From: Triplophysa rosa
Lineage: Eukaryota; Chordata; Actinopteri; Cypriniformes; Nemacheilidae
NCBI RefSeq assembly: GCF_024868665.1
Contig: NC_079893.1
Location: forward strand, 8,788,907-8,852,906
Length of the DNA: 64,000 nucleotides
Reading direction: 5' to 3'
Both the position numbers and the translations under genes were made by a program. Each line of letters begins with the position of its first letter. Position 1 is the first letter of the stretch. This document shows positions 1 through 11,250 of this stretch, piece by piece. The notes under the pieces are model-generated. The model did not search any database and was not told where the DNA came from. It was given only the letters and a program-made list of their open reading frames with translations.

Positions 1-48
1 ATGACTGTTAAATTAATTTAAAACGGTTAAATGAGGATATCAACTCAC

Positions 49-768
49 ATCATTCTTTTTATCTGTAATGATATTTGTCCATCTTTTGCTCGGTGGCAGA
101 TCCAGATCAACGGTGTACCAGGGAACATTACCTTTGAATCTGAGACACACAGAGACCCAAAATCAGACTTTATCATTCTCATCTCAAGAGATGTGTCACA
201 CTTTTAGCGGTGAAGAAACTAATATGATATAACAGCCATAATATTTGCATAACATCAACGGATTCCTGCCCTGTTGTTACAAAACATCTAGTTTCACGAA
301 CTCAAAACCTTAACTAACACAGGTTTTGCAGTGCCTCTATACTCTTACAGCACTGCTCTTTACATCGCAGGGAATAAAATATACCGTTTCGGTTGACATA
401 CTTACGTTGGGCCGTTTGGAGGATACATTCCACTTCTGCACTCTTCTGTGTACTGTAATAATATGACCATTAGTCATTTAGCACATTTCTACTAAACAAA
501 TGCTGGAGATTAAGCAAAGTTTCTTTTGATAACAGCACATTTCATTAGTAAACTTTTTAGGTTGCGGCATTAAAATGTCGTTAAAGTGTTATAGTAAACA
601 GATTTTAAATCGAATGAAAGACATATTCCATAAAATCGGTTTGTTTTGATTGAGCTCATCAACAATATCAACTTCACAGCTATGACTTACCGGCGGTACA
701 TATTGCGCAGACAAGCACAAAAATATATATGTAAGAAGAAAACAACAAAAGTTTAATTTAGTGAACAT
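49..768 (-). CDS. asah1: Acid ceramidase, N-terminal three coding exons (partial, runs off window start)
   Basis: Acid ceramidase is a lysosomal hydrolase that splits ceramide into sphingosine and fatty acid. Coding exons read on the minus strand: 691-768, 406-452 and 49-139, together 72 in-frame codons. Each has consensus splice sites (GTAAGT, GTAAGT, GTGAGT donors; AG acceptors at 453-454 and 140-141). Residues 1-21 form a hydrophobic signal peptide (start MFTKLNFCC) ending near LSAQ. Exon 2 reads YTEECRSGMYPPNGP and exon 3 contains VPWYTVDLDLPPSKRW; both match the start of the acid ceramidase pro-domain. The catalytic cysteine lies beyond the window. I chose the ATG at 768 because the signal peptide follows it directly. 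An in-frame ATG at 852 would add 28 residues and bury the signal. Fish often have two asah1 paralogs; which one this is cannot be decided here. frg1 lies upstream in the same orientation, about 1 kb away. Confidence 0.93.
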
Positions 769-1779
769 CTCTAGCCAAGCAGTCACTGATTTCCAAAGCA
801 CGTCTGTGAACGCGGAAGTGCTGATGAGCCTCGTGACAGCTGATACGCGCAAATCCGCGAGACACTGAGGGAGTTACAACACACAGCAGTGGCAAAAACT
901 AAAGATGACTTGACACTTTGTGGTTTACGGTTTGGCCTTTTTGCTTACCTATACTGCAATGCTGCTCATTTGTATTCTATTTTGTAAATGGTACATTTTT
1001 TATGGGCAAAAACAGAGAATAAAAAGTATCTCTTTTTTAAAGACCGCACATCTTGTAGTTAGAAACATCACGGTAATGTCGCGCCATCTACTGGACGTGG
1101 AGGGGAGTGCAACAACAAGCTTATAAAACTGATACGAGGTTTAGTGAAACATTTCTCCAGTAAACAAAGCGCAGGTTCGAAAACTGTAAATATTGATGTT
1201 GTAATTCACACTGTGCTTAACACTAGACAAATGAACAGGCTTGTTTAAAGGTAAAACTGACCATGATGAGACGTTTTTCCATTGCTTGATCATGATGCAA
1301 ATGAGTTGTATTTTTTCTAACATAAACAAAGGTGTTTGTAGCATCTGCAAAGATATCTTTATTGTGGAATATTTAATTATATATATACTGTATACTAATT
1401 TGCATAAATGTATACATTTTTATTTCATATATAGTCTAAATTTCTTCATATAACTTCAACAGTGGACCACGCACACATACAAATCTGTTTGCCACTGATC
1501 CTTATTTACAAATTGCTTGGGATAAAAGTTTCTACTAAATGACTTTTATAAATAGACACATAGAAACAACATAAAATGAAAAACACTTAATAAATAAAAA
1601 CAAAAGTTCTCTTCATATTTGTAAATCTTTTTAATATGGAAAATGAAACAAATGTCAAGTAAAATACTGATGGCTGATCAAAACAGCAAACTCTTTTAGA
1701 AACTAAAAACATGTTTTCCTGTGAATAGGTTTAAATAAAAAAGCAAAAAGTTGTCATTAATGCAAAGTATCTTCTGTTT
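769..1779. other. Intergenic spacer: asah1 promoter side and frg1 3' UTR
   Basis: About 1 kb separates the asah1 start codon from the frg1 stop codon, both on the minus strand. The asah1 promoter and 5' UTR must lie in the lower part, and the frg1 3' UTR in the upper part. I see no clear TATA box or CpG island. The reading frames here are short and not convincing. Confidence 0.6.
1419..1424 (-). terminator. Candidate frg1 polyadenylation signal
   Basis: AATAAA on the minus strand, about 360 bases past the frg1 stop codon. A second AATAAA lies at 1358-1363, and an ATTAAA variant near 1627-1632. Which one is used cannot be told from sequence alone. Confidence 0.35.
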
Positions 1780-4700
1780 TCACTTGCAGTATCGGTCAGC
1801 TTTCATTTTAGCTCTCCTACAGGGAAGAAAAAACATCTCTCAATAAATCTGCACAAGGTCTGATAGCCCATTTTCTATGATAAATCATAAAAGCACACAT
1901 CTTGAGCAGACATTAACATTACTTGCCAACATTCACACAGCTAAATTAACATGCTACAATAATGTATTATTCAGCGTTAGCAAAAATCTTAGTAAGTACT
2001 ACCGATCCAGCAGGGTTTCGTGAAATTTTCCATCTGTCCTGGCATTTTTCAGGATGACGCTTTCTCCCTCATTCACCCTCAGCTTCCGATCCTGAAAACT
2101 CTGAAATTTCTTCCTATAGGCAAAGAACAGTATATCAGTATCACTGATAATCATATAAACATAAAAACTCAAAAATATTTCCTTCCAAACTTCCATTATT
2201 CACATAATTGAAAACGTAAATGCAGCCACTCACACATAGTTGACCTCACAGCTCTTGACATCACCCATGTCCTCTTCTGCAATATCATCCTTCTTCTTCA
2301 CATCTTTTTCTGCAAATGACCGGATCTGTGAATGAGAGATCAGCATGTTGGGTGAATTTATTGTAATTCTGCATATACTGTATGTTCAGGAGGAAGAAAG
2401 TCACCTTGATCATTTCATCATCTCCAGCTGTCTTGTTTTGGGCCACTATGTCTCCGTTCTCGCTGTATGAGATGAAGCAGCTGTTCGAAGCAAGCAAGGC
2501 CAAGTTACCCTAAGAAAAATACACAATTTAAGACCACGAAACGATGATTTAAAATCACGTTTTTTTATTATTGCTGGTGGATTGACTTACATCCTGAAAC
2601 ACTGGCTCCCACTGCTCTCTGGAGCCGATGGCATCTGATCGACCAATCACAACACCATCTATGTTTATACCTAAATACTTCCCATAACCTGATTTCAGCG
2701 CTATCCTACACACCAGCAAAACAGGCAAGAAACGTCAGTCGCACAAAAAACCTGTTCTGATGAGCTTTCCATCTTTTTGTTTGGAGTCTCAGATACCCCA
2801 ATGATTAATAGTTAATACTAGTAATAATTAATAGTGTTAAAAACTATTTTAAATTGACTTGATTTTGACTTGGCAAAATATGACACTAATAGTGATATGA
2901 TATTGGCTTGGAGAAAGTAATGTTACCTGGAGTCTGAAAGTCTGACAGCAGTGAACTGTTCAGGGGGATCTGGGCCCTCATCCTCTGCAAACACATGACA
3001 CAGATTTATTTTAAAAGATCATAGTCCATAAGACTAAACTATGTGGCTAAGCACTGCAGTATTTTCACCGACCTAGCATGACTGAAACAAAAGAAAGATT
3101 AAATCGGAAAGCTGATATATTCCATCTTGCATGCATGCATGAAGAACTCATGAATTATTAAAACAATTAATTCTGTAAGTGTCTTTAAGCGAGGAAAAGT
3201 CAAAGAGTCAGAATACTCGATCTGCCTAGTGTCTCGCCTGAGGTGGTGAAGTAATTGTACAGGTGCATTGGTCATGAAGTGGGTGTCAATGACACTTAAT
3301 AGTTACAGATGTTCTTTTCCTGATTCTCCCTGCCGTACAGTTTCCCCCTAAACTAAATTGATTTTAGGTAGCGTGCACACATTCCACGGCACTTCGAGAA
3401 TGAAGTACAAACGGATCCTTATGGTCAACGGTCAGTGTGGAGTAGAAAATGAGGCTGGAAAAAACAATCGTAAACACCTCCCCTGCTAACTGAACTATGA
3501 AATTGCTCTGTGCATTGCATGAACGACTGTGGTAATAGAGGCTGACGATCCATAACATTATTCAGGTTTTAAAATCCCTCCATACTGGGAGGGACGGGGA
3601 AAAGCAACAGCTAGCCGCCTCTACCACAGAGACTTATTTGTTCCACACCATTAGAGGGACCTTTTCAATTTAAAAGACAATATGAAAGCCACATGACGTG
3701 ACTTTCTGAAAAATTACATTGTGGTGTAATTGCACAGCAGATTCACCTCGTGCATTAAGGTACTGCACTTATTTTGCAAGATATACTGCAAAACATGAAT
3801 ATACGGTTCTAGTTCTTTTAGAACAATTAAAGTTCCAGATTGTATTCAATAAATGCAAGATCTGTAGGCCCGGTGAGGACCTGAGAGGAAAACGCTGTAC
3901 ATACAATGTATACAAAAATACACATAGAAAAGGAAGTGTGATCTAAGGTCTCCATGAAAATGAAAGTAATACAATCTATAACTAAGTTAAGTGATTTTCA
4001 GCATTGATATTTAATATGGATTACAGTCCAAATATTGGTGTGCTATGAATCGGAGGTTTGTATTAATCAAAATGCAAAGATCAACCATAGACCAGCTTTT
4101 TTCATGTAGATGCATATAAAAATAGAAAAGAATAGAGGTATTGTACAGAAAGCATAGAAAAAAAACAGAATATCGGCTCTGTCAGTACCTTTATGTGGAG
4201 CTCCTACTGTGAACAGTCCAGTGTCCAAAGCATGAACGTAAGAGTTGTTTTGCATCTCAATGGCCACAGTGCCTGTGATTTCACCAAAACTCTTCACTGC
4301 CCACCATCCTCCTGAAACACACACACTCACAAATGAATCTCATGCATTTCTTGCAAGACATGATTGTCTATAGAAATGAAAATAAGAAGAAATCTAAATA
4401 GGCAGACTAGCACGTGCAAATCTTTATGTCTTTCCAAATACACACACTGAACATATATTGAAATAACCAATACGCACGCACGCACGCACGCACGCACACA
4501 CGCACGCACACACACACACACGCACGCACACACGCACGCACGCACACACACACACACACACACACACAGCTTTGGTTGACTATCCCCGTGGGGACAGTCC
4601 ATAGGCGTAATGTTTTTATACTGTACAAACTGTATATTCTATCCCCTAACCCTAAACCTAAACCTAAAGATCATATAACACTTTTTGCATTTTTAGATTT

Positions 4701-4824
4701 GTAAAAAATATTGTTCTGTACAATTTATAAGCTTTTTTGCCCGTGGGGACCAAAATTGAGGTCACGAGTCCCCATGTGTTGGTGTGCATTCAGGTTTAGG
4801 TCCCCACCGGGATATACAAACATG

Positions 4825-4873
<49 letters not shown>

Positions 4874-4885
4874 GCACACACACAT

Positions 4886-4924
<39 letters not shown>

Positions 4925-5194
4925 AACAATGTCCGGCTTGTCCTGTCCATCGTCTCGTTTTCTCTTTTTGTCCTTGTTCTTTTTCCTTTTTCTACACAAC
5001 GTGGAAGACAAAACATTTACATCAATAGAAGAAGGGATGTTTAAATGAATCGTAAAAGTAACTTAGTATTAATGCTAACGTATGTATTTATACAGATGTT
5101 TGACAGGGCGGACTTTGTAAATAAAGCCTTACTTCTTGTCGTTTAAGCCTTTCAGAACCAGTTTGGTGGATTTCACATGTGAGTACTCAGCCAT
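1780..5194 (-). CDS. frg1: FRG1 homolog (FSHD region gene 1), complete nine-exon gene
   Basis: FRG1 is a nuclear and nucleolar actin-bundling and RNA-associated protein found with spliceosomal complexes. Coding exons on the minus strand: 5133-5194, 4924-4991, 4189-4311, 2927-2984, 2591-2705, 2405-2509, 2234-2325, 2003-2113 and 1780-1816. They total 771 nt, or 256 residues plus stop; human FRG1 has 258. All phases join without a frame break. Residues 1-20 ([20 protein letters not shown]) match the family start. Residues 21-33 are a lysine/arginine-rich nuclear localisation tract. From about residue 45 the fascin-like beta-trefoil domain begins ([18 protein letters not shown], then [25 protein letters not shown]). 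A second basic stretch (KKKDD) precedes the conserved C-terminus ending ADRYCK. All donors begin GT and all acceptors end AG. Only the exon 2 donor is odd: it is GTGTGTG at the edge of a microsatellite. The gene looks intact and functional. Confidence 0.97.
2985..4188. other. frg1 intron 3 (longest intron)
   Basis: This 1.2-kb intron separates the exons ending [15 protein letters not shown] and starting [11 protein letters not shown]. The two open frames inside it (3364-3558 minus, 3719-3946 plus) have no family features. I see no repeat that I recognise. Confidence 0.6.
4472..4923. repeat. Dispersed repeat flanked by CA/TG microsatellites inside frg1 intron 2
   Basis: Two long CA-type tracts (about 4472-4568 and 4826-4923, with CG interruptions) bracket a non-simple core. 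The core contains paired phrases such as CCCCGTGGGGAC and GGTCCCCACC, a CTAAACCTAAACC run, and a tail (GGTCCCCACCGGGATATAC) leading into the second tract. That tail recurs without visible change at about 8360-8405, so the core belongs to a dispersed family that ends in CA repeats, of a kind I know from fish genomes. On the minus strand the second tract is (TG)n, and its first GT is the splice donor of frg1 coding exon 2. Confidence 0.8.
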
Positions 5195-5756
5195 GATTAT
5201 AACAACGCGTTTGTGTTTGTTATTCGCAGCAGGACAGTTGCTTCCTGCAACACGGTGGCCGAGAGGATTGCGGAGCACTGTAAGTCTGGAAAGAAGTGCG
5301 ACACGCATCGGTCGGAGGGGTACTGCATACACTTTTATTCAAATCGATTTCAAGCTATATTTTTATTAGCATGTGTGTTACCTGGCTTCTGAACCCACAA
5401 CCATTACGCAATGCTATACCCATGTCGAACTGGAATAGTAACATCCTTTTTTTTTTTTACCAGAAAAGCTTTATTCACAGCCAATGGCAAGAACAGAACA
5501 CATTACAACTTATTCCAGGTGTACTGGCCCTCATTGAGCCAGCTTTCTGTTGAAATTGCAAAAATAAAGTAGCCTGGCAAAACAATGGAAAGCTATAGAC
5601 CACTTCGTAAAACGTAAACAACGCGGATCCAACGCTGGTCCAGAAGAACTTACAGTTTCAGTTTCTTTCTTTAAATCAAAAACAACCAACAGAACATTTA
5701 TAACAGAATCAAAATGTGAAACGAACATCTTTAAGAGTTAATTGTATATAAAGTTA
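5195..5756. other. frg1 upstream/promoter region
   Basis: Sequence just upstream of the frg1 ATG at 5194. The first 150 bases are relatively CpG-containing (for example CGGTCGGAGG near 5310), as expected for a housekeeping promoter. The rest includes a T-run at about 5447 and a fragment around 5590-5690 that resembles the small repeat at 14836-14986 (shared CTATAGACCACTT and TGGTCCAGAA words). No transcription start can be fixed. Confidence 0.45.
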
Positions 5757-6430
5757 AAGGTACAGTTTGTAACTTTTTTGCAGTAAAATATCCAAAAACC
5801 ACTATAGGCCAGTGTTATATATTTTGTTCAGTTGAGTACTTACAATATCTCAAATGTTTCCAACTATTTGTAAATCGTGAGAAAATTGCCATTTTAACCA
5901 GTGACACGGACCGTGTCTGGCAGTCGCCTGTCAATGGCGTCGTATCCGCGTTACCAAAGACAGATGGAAAGCCTGCAACCTTCAGCGGAATGCAGGAAAG
6001 GAGTCTGAGGCTGTTAAATGATTGGCTGAGGTCCCTCATGTGATTCGTGTAAGCCGTTACGCTTTCTAAAGACCTTGCTCTTGCTCTGGCATTACCCTCG
6101 GTTTCCACTTTTACTGCCGTAGAAACCATGACAACACCGTCTCGTGGACAAATAAGAAAGTATTAGTTCGTAGCGTCTTTCAAGCAACTATCTTGTTTTG
6201 CGCAGTCATTATGGAGCACAATTATTATTTACTGTTTGCAGCCGGTTCTGTCAACAAAGACATACGGGTAGACCAAATAACCCAAAAGAAGAGTTTGGAA
6301 CAAGAAGATATAATCGAGAGAGATCAAACTAGGATCAATATCAATGTGGCATTTCCTAATGGAGAGAGCTGCGCGACAAATTTTAACTGACAGAGACGAT
6401 GATCTTGCATGTGTTTTACTAGACAGGTGA
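5757..6430. repeat. Dispersed transposon-derived repeat, incomplete
   Basis: The segment begins TTAAAGGTACAGTTTGTAAC and continues through phrases I recognise as a dispersed repeat of cyprinid genomes. The short plus-strand frame at 6211-6390 (from MEHNYYLLFAAG) belongs to it rather than to a gene. I see no right-hand terminal repeat and no target duplication, so the right boundary is approximate. Confidence 0.5.
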
Positions 6431-6703
6431 GCAACTGTTTAGATTCCTTTACTGACAGAAAATGTAGGATTATTATATCGATCAACAAGGTTAGTCTTAT
6501 TGCTTGAATGTCTTTTTCTTAATTTAGCATGAGCGCATGCATATATATGCATGCAGTAATCGTTTTTAGATCATCTGACTAAATAGTAATAAATTAATTT
6601 TATGAATTACGTCTAATGTGTAATTCAAGCAAACTTACATGTGTGCTAATATTGCTCCTACCATGGTTAGGGTGTTCCAGAAAACATTGGGATTGCCAGA
6701 TTG

Positions 6704-6704
<1 letters not shown>

Positions 6705-6754
<50 letters not shown>
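6705..6754. repeat. (GA)n microsatellite
   Basis: Uninterrupted GA dinucleotide tract of about 50 bases. Open frames across it encode only Arg-Glu or Ser-Leu repeats and are artefacts. Confidence 0.97.
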
Positions 6755-6757
<3 letters not shown>

Positions 6758-6888
6758 GCCAAGCCAGTGTCTCCAGGCACATTGCACTCCAGACAGAGTG
6801 TCTACCATGAACAAACCACTATTTAAACCAAAATAACCCTGAACATGGCAAAGCCCTCTCATTTTAAAACTCACCAGATCACTGTAAT

Positions 6889-6947
6889 AACACACACACA
6901 CATACGCACGCACGCACACACACACACGCACGCACGCACATCGCACA

Positions 6948-6983
<36 letters not shown>
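6889..6983. repeat. (CA)n microsatellite with CG interruptions
   Basis: CA dinucleotide tract of about 95 bases broken by CGCACG and TCG units. Confidence 0.96.
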
Positions 6984-6986
<3 letters not shown>

Positions 6987-7176
6987 TCGAATCAGCCGGA
7001 CAGGAACGGTCCCCTGAAGATCAACCTACTGCTAATGACAGGAAGTAAAATAAACAGAGACATAGACAGACATTTAAATGCAAGCAGGTTGGAAGAGGGT
7101 GGAGGAAGGGCACAGAGAACTTGCATGTGGATGCCATGCAAAGCCTCAATTGGTGCCAGATATGCCACACTCACAC

Positions 7177-7178
<2 letters not shown>

Positions 7179-7226
<48 letters not shown>

Positions 7227-7227
7227 C
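7179..7227. repeat. (AG)n microsatellite
   Basis: AG dinucleotide tract of about 49 bases, interrupted near its right end by CGAGAGAGCG. Confidence 0.96.
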
Positions 7228-8002
7228 GCTTTTAAACATGCTCCCAAAATACACAGAAATTACCTGCCAAAAAAGTAATGCATTCAGGCGTTTCCCGGTA
7301 AATGGAATCAAACATAATTTTTCTCCTGGGATGGAAGGTTTTAAATTAAATGCTACATTAAATGCTACATTTTAGAGGAAAGCCATGGGAAACATATAAT
7401 CATAAATGATAAGACTAAAGAAGCGGGATGTTTAATGACATGTTTGTCTGTGTGTTGGGTGTCTTTCTCCTGTCCTTGTTGAAAAGCTTTTTGTCCCGTG
7501 TTCAGCCTGCCTCACAACCTCTGCCTCTCAAGTGCAATACAGAATTTATCATCCTTAGCCAGTATTGCTGTTGTATGAGACGCAAAGCAATTGGGAATAG
7601 GGGGGCGTTGAAGGGAGGGAGGAATGCCTTAATATATAGTGTTATGAGCTTGGTCTTTCATTTCCTCCCATGTTGCGAGCCATCAGTCAGGCAAGTTGGT
7701 TAAAGATAGTGATTGGTCTGACTTTCAAACTAATACAAACCACGATAGAGTGCCTAGTCCAACAGAATGGCTGTGTGATTACCAACAAGTAGAAGACATA
7801 AGTAATGTTGAAGCATGTCATTTCTGCACCAGCATCACCAAAAGTAATTGCTAAAATTTAGATACCAGCTGGTACGAGTGGTGCGGTGTATAAACCTTAC
7901 TTCCCAGTCTCAAGAGGCACATGAGCAACTGATGTTAGCCTCCTTGTTGGTGTGCCCGAGTCTCATGGCTCACTAGTTTGAAAACCGCTTAGGGTTGAGC
8001 TT
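7228..8002. other. Unassigned non-coding DNA
   Basis: No gene, RNA or clear repeat recognised. The 91-codon frame at 7428-7703 has no family features and looks like chance. Confidence 0.5.
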
Positions 8003-8255
8003 AAAGGGAAACTTCACCCAAAAATAAAATTCCATCATGAATTACTCACCCTCAAGATGTTTGAAACCTGTATAAAGTTCTTTGTTTGGTTGAATACAAA
8101 GAAAGATATTTGGAAGAATGTTAGCAACTGAGATTTTTGGGGCACCATTGACTACCATAGTAGAAGAATTAGGCTACTGTATAATTATTTGTTCTGTTGA
8201 ACACAAAAGAAGATATTTTGAAGAATTTAGTAAAACAAACAGTTCTGGGGCACCT
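8003..8255. repeat. Palindromic cyprinid miniature element, left portion
   Basis: Starts TTAAAGGGAAACTTCACCCA and contains the family words ATTACTCACCCTCAAG, GAACACAAAAGAAGATATTT and TTTGACTACC. Related copies in this window are near 16080, 17155, 26476, 34458, 43300 and 59850. Intact members are near-perfect hairpins ending in a tgggtgaactatccctttaa-type arm; here the right arm is missing, and a CA tract follows. Confidence 0.75.
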
Positions 8256-8263
8256 TTGACTAC

Positions 8264-8408
8264 CGCACACGCACGCACGCACATCGCACACAAACACACA
8301 CACACACACACACACAACACACACACACCACACACACACACACCCAACATCTATACTACATTCAGGTTTAGGTCCCCACCGGGATATACAAACATGAACA
8401 CACACACA

Positions 8409-8455
<47 letters not shown>
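8264..8455. repeat. CA microsatellite pair around a fragment of the intron-2-type repeat
   Basis: CA tracts at about 8264-8343 and 8398-8455 flank a short core at 8360-8397. The core matches the tail of the repeat in frg1 intron 2 (4788-4830). Confidence 0.85.
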
Positions 8456-8459
<4 letters not shown>

Positions 8460-8819
8460 TCAGTGTAAGTGGGAAAAATGTGTTTAATCTTTGGCATGAA
8501 TGTCAACTCTAGAGCCAGCTGTTATTCTTAACCAGAATAATCAAAATCGACCAAAAGACAGGTGTTCCATTTGAGACCGGCTTCAAATCACAACTATCAC
8601 TACCATTCCGATTAAAACATGACTTGTTTATGAGCCAGCATATGCCGATTCTGGCTTTGACCAGGGCAATAATTCGGCACTGAGCCAAATTCAATTTGGC
8701 GACTGTAATGAAATTAGCTCCACAATGTGATTTTCCAGAACAAAACAAAATGAATGAAATTTGTATTTGAAACGTTCCGTATAACCTTCAACAAACAGTC
8801 CCTTTGGAAAATTACCCAT

Positions 8820-8995
8820 AGTTTTTTATAGTTTTATTTTCTATTACAATTTTATTACGATTATTAGTTTTACTACAAAATACCATGGTTAAACAATGCT
8901 TATTGTTTTGAGACCACAGGACAGTTGTGCTTATGTGGTTTAGCTACTACAAATAAAACCACAAAACTATGGTTAGTTGAACCATGGTTCATGTT
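8820..8995. repeat. Possible small dispersed repeat with CCATGGTT words
   Basis: Contains repeated ACCATGGTT-type words in both orientations (near 8882 and 8982), reminiscent of a common fish miniature element. Boundaries are not defined. Confidence 0.35.
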
Positions 8996-9039
8996 CGTGT
9001 AAAAGGGAATATTCAGCTAGTTTATTTATTAGTATATGC

Positions 9040-9920
9040 TTTTAGAGATGCAAGACATCCCTAATAATAGTTACAATAAACTTTTCTTGCAAAAAACACC
9101 TGTTTTGCCACTTCACAGTTCACATAGACACCCTTGTTTCTTTGCATGTCTCAGTTGTTCTCAGCGGTGTTACGGCGATGCACCTCGCACATCGTGCTTG
9201 CTTGTACTGTTAGTGAAATTCTCCGTGGAGATGCAAGATGAGCGAGAAGATAACGCTTCCTCCCCAAGGTGTTACAGAAAATTGCTGAGCGAGAGATTCC
9301 GACAGTCTCTCTTCCCGAAAACCTCCGGGGGGGAAAAGCGCGTTCCCATATTTGACAGTGACTGACAGAGGAAGCGAGAGAGAATGCAGGGCCAGAGAAT
9401 GCAGCTGCTAATGGGACCGTATCTGCTCACTGTGGCAGACTTTAAGTGATTTTTGGCGCTGGCAGGCAGGCGCTTCTGGGTAGCTCGGGGTCTTTGTGCC
9501 TTCCTGGGCACGGATGTGTTAATGAGAAATGAATTCAGCCGCATCGGAGTGATTGACAGTGAGGAGCAGGTGATCTTTGGACTCGAAGCTTATCATGTTG
9601 GTCTGTGAAGCAGAGGTCCCAGAGCTTGCTGCGGCTTTTGTTTCTGGATGTCAGTCTCTCTATCTCACCTTTGACTCTATGACATATCGAATAAACCCAT
9701 CTGACTTTTAACTTCTTGTTGCTGACTTTGATGTGTATGCTGATATGGGCACGACAGCTTCTTCAAGTAAACATATCTCTGGGGTGCCATCTTTACCCCT
9801 GGGCTCAATGCAGGATATGATGTCACATCTTGTGAGGTTAAGCATTCGTCTGTCATGACCCTGTCTCTGGGATTTGCTGACAAATGACATGATAAATCAA
9901 GAGTCAGATAGCTACAGAAA
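9040..9920. other. Apparently single-copy, CpG-containing non-coding stretch
   Basis: About 0.9 kb of balanced composition with no recognised repeat or coding family. The 109-codon frame at 9036-9365 is not convincing. It directly abuts the DIRS-like insertion and could be conserved non-coding DNA. Confidence 0.35.
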
Positions 9921-10122
9921 AACGTCTCGGGTTACGTCTGTAACCCTTGTTCCCTGAGAAGGGAACGAGACACTGCGTCGCCACGGCAACGCTTTGGGGA
10001 ACGCCTCAGCGTGACCAGCTCTGAGGATGTGTGTCAACATTGTCCAGTAGTGATACGTCATGGGCGGATGACGTATGGACCAGGAAGTATAAAAGGGCAT
10101 CCGAAACAGTCAATTTCAGCTC
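9921..10122. repeat. DIRS-like element, 3' inverted terminal repeat
   Basis: Runs from AACGTCTCGGG to a TCAATTTCAGCTC end. It is inverted relative to 13265-13437 over the shared part (words such as CAACGCTTTGGGGAACGCC, GTGATACGTCATGGGCGGAT and AAAAGGGCATCCGAAACAGT). It has an outer extension of about 40 bases not found on the other repeat. Confidence 0.93.
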
Positions 10123-10171
10123 GAAAACTTCGAAGCCAGAGGCTAACAGGGATGCAGGGAGTATGGCAGGG

Positions 10172-10282
10172 AGACGCAGTGTCTCGTTCCCTTCTCAGGG
10201 AACAAGGGTTACAGACGTAACCCGAGACGTTCCCTTTCGAGGGAACTCGCACTGCGTCGCCTCGGCAACGCTTTGGGGAACG
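10172..10282. repeat. DIRS-like internal complementary region
   Basis: The left half is the reverse complement of the outer part of the 9921-10122 repeat (CTCGTTCCCTTCTCAGGGAA, then CGTAACCCGAGAC). The right half is the reverse complement of the outer end of the 13265-13437 repeat (CCCTTTCGAGGGAACTCGC, then GCAACGCTTTGGGG). The two halves meet at GTT, 10229-10231. This is the diagnostic DIRS circularisation template, in its usual place beside the 3' terminal repeat. Confidence 0.92.
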
Positions 10283-10332
10283 GAATGCCCAAATCGCAAT
10301 GCACCCAAATGCCTGTCTGCGTGTACATGAAG

Positions 10333-11250
10333 TCACATCTGAGAATCAAGCACTTGGGCTCCCGGAGTGAGGTTCATGTCCAAGCTATAAAATCTCACAA
10401 ATGTGAGTGGCGAGGACCATCCTGCCGCATCACACACATCTCGCATAGACGCCCCCGACCTTAAGGCCACGGAGGCTGCCATACCCCTTGTAGAATGAGC
10501 TTTGACACCCAAGGGCGATGGCATGCCAGAGGCTTAATAAGCCAGAGAGATAGCGTCAACTATCCATCTGCTAATGGAGTGTTTGGTTGCCGAAAAACCT
10601 TTCTTCAGTGATCCAAAGCATACAAAGAGCTGCTCCGCTTTCCTCCAAACTGCAGTTCTGTGTACATATGAGTCCAGTGCTCGCACTGGACATGACAAGT
10701 TTAGCTTTTCCTGGTCCTGGCTCCCGAAGGGTGGAGGACAAAAGGCCTGCAGGGTAATGGGTCTCGGCACATTCTGCATAACCTTAGGCACATACCCCGC
10801 CCGGGGAAAAAGGAACGCCTTAACTAACCCCGGAGCAAATTCAAGGCACGTAGGGGAAACCGACAAGGCCTGAAGGTCTCCCACTCTTTTGAGAGAAGTA
10901 ATAGCCAACAGAAAGACAGTCTTAAGAGTGAGAAACTTAGGAGCGACTGATTCCAGAGGTTCAAAGGGCGGACCCGAAAGACCCTCCAGAACTAGGGCCA
11001 GATCCCAGGTTGGTACCCTAGAGCAGCACACAGGTCTCAGCCTGCGAGCACCACGTATAAAGTGTAGGACTAAAGGGTCTCTACCTACAGGTATGCCCCC
11101 TAACAAAATGTTATAAAAAAATAAAGCTTCCTTGTGGAGGGAGCTCTGGAGTTAAGTATGGTCTCCACAGCCTCAGCTGAGAGACCAATGTTTAAGAGAC
11201 CAGCCCTCTCAGAGGCCAGACCCACAGTTTCCATAACTCCGGGCATGGGT
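10333..11250 (-). pseudogene. DIRS-like tyrosine recombinase, broken
   Basis: This enzyme would integrate the circular cDNA of the element. Recognisable parts in order: an N-terminal stretch (ETILNSRAPSTRKLY, near 11140-11190), a main block at 10534-11106 holding the box I arginine (LKRVGDL), and a C-terminal block at 10333-10524 holding the H-x-x-R motif (AHSTRG) and the tyrosine region (FVRFYSLD). Two defects are visible. After STRKLY about 50 codons are missing and the frame shifts. A TAA stop then interrupts the protein between the SLAY and PSPLGVKAHSTRG parts. The catalytic residues are still readable but not in one frame. Confidence 0.9.

Noticed and set aside
769..852. N-terminal extension of acid ceramidase from the ATG at 852
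   Set aside because: It would place 28 non-hydrophobic residues before a good signal peptide; the start at 768 fits the family better.
4640..4670. CCCTAACCCTAAACCTAAACC, telomere-like repeat
   Set aside because: Only a few imperfect units, inside a dispersed repeat core with CA-rich ends; not an interstitial telomere array.
4327..5028. Several Cys-Val or Thr-His rich open frames over CA tracts
   Set aside because: Frames through dinucleotide repeats stay open by composition; only the short exon 2 piece at 4924-4991 is real coding sequence.
5136..5400. Divergent plus-strand gene sharing the frg1 promoter
   Set aside because: A TCGCAG and a TGTAAGT lie near 5225 and 5279, but the frame between them has no protein features and no further exons were found.
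10011..10336. Plus- and minus-strand frames across the DIRS repeats
   Set aside because: They run through the terminal and internal complementary repeats and show no recombinase or gag similarity.
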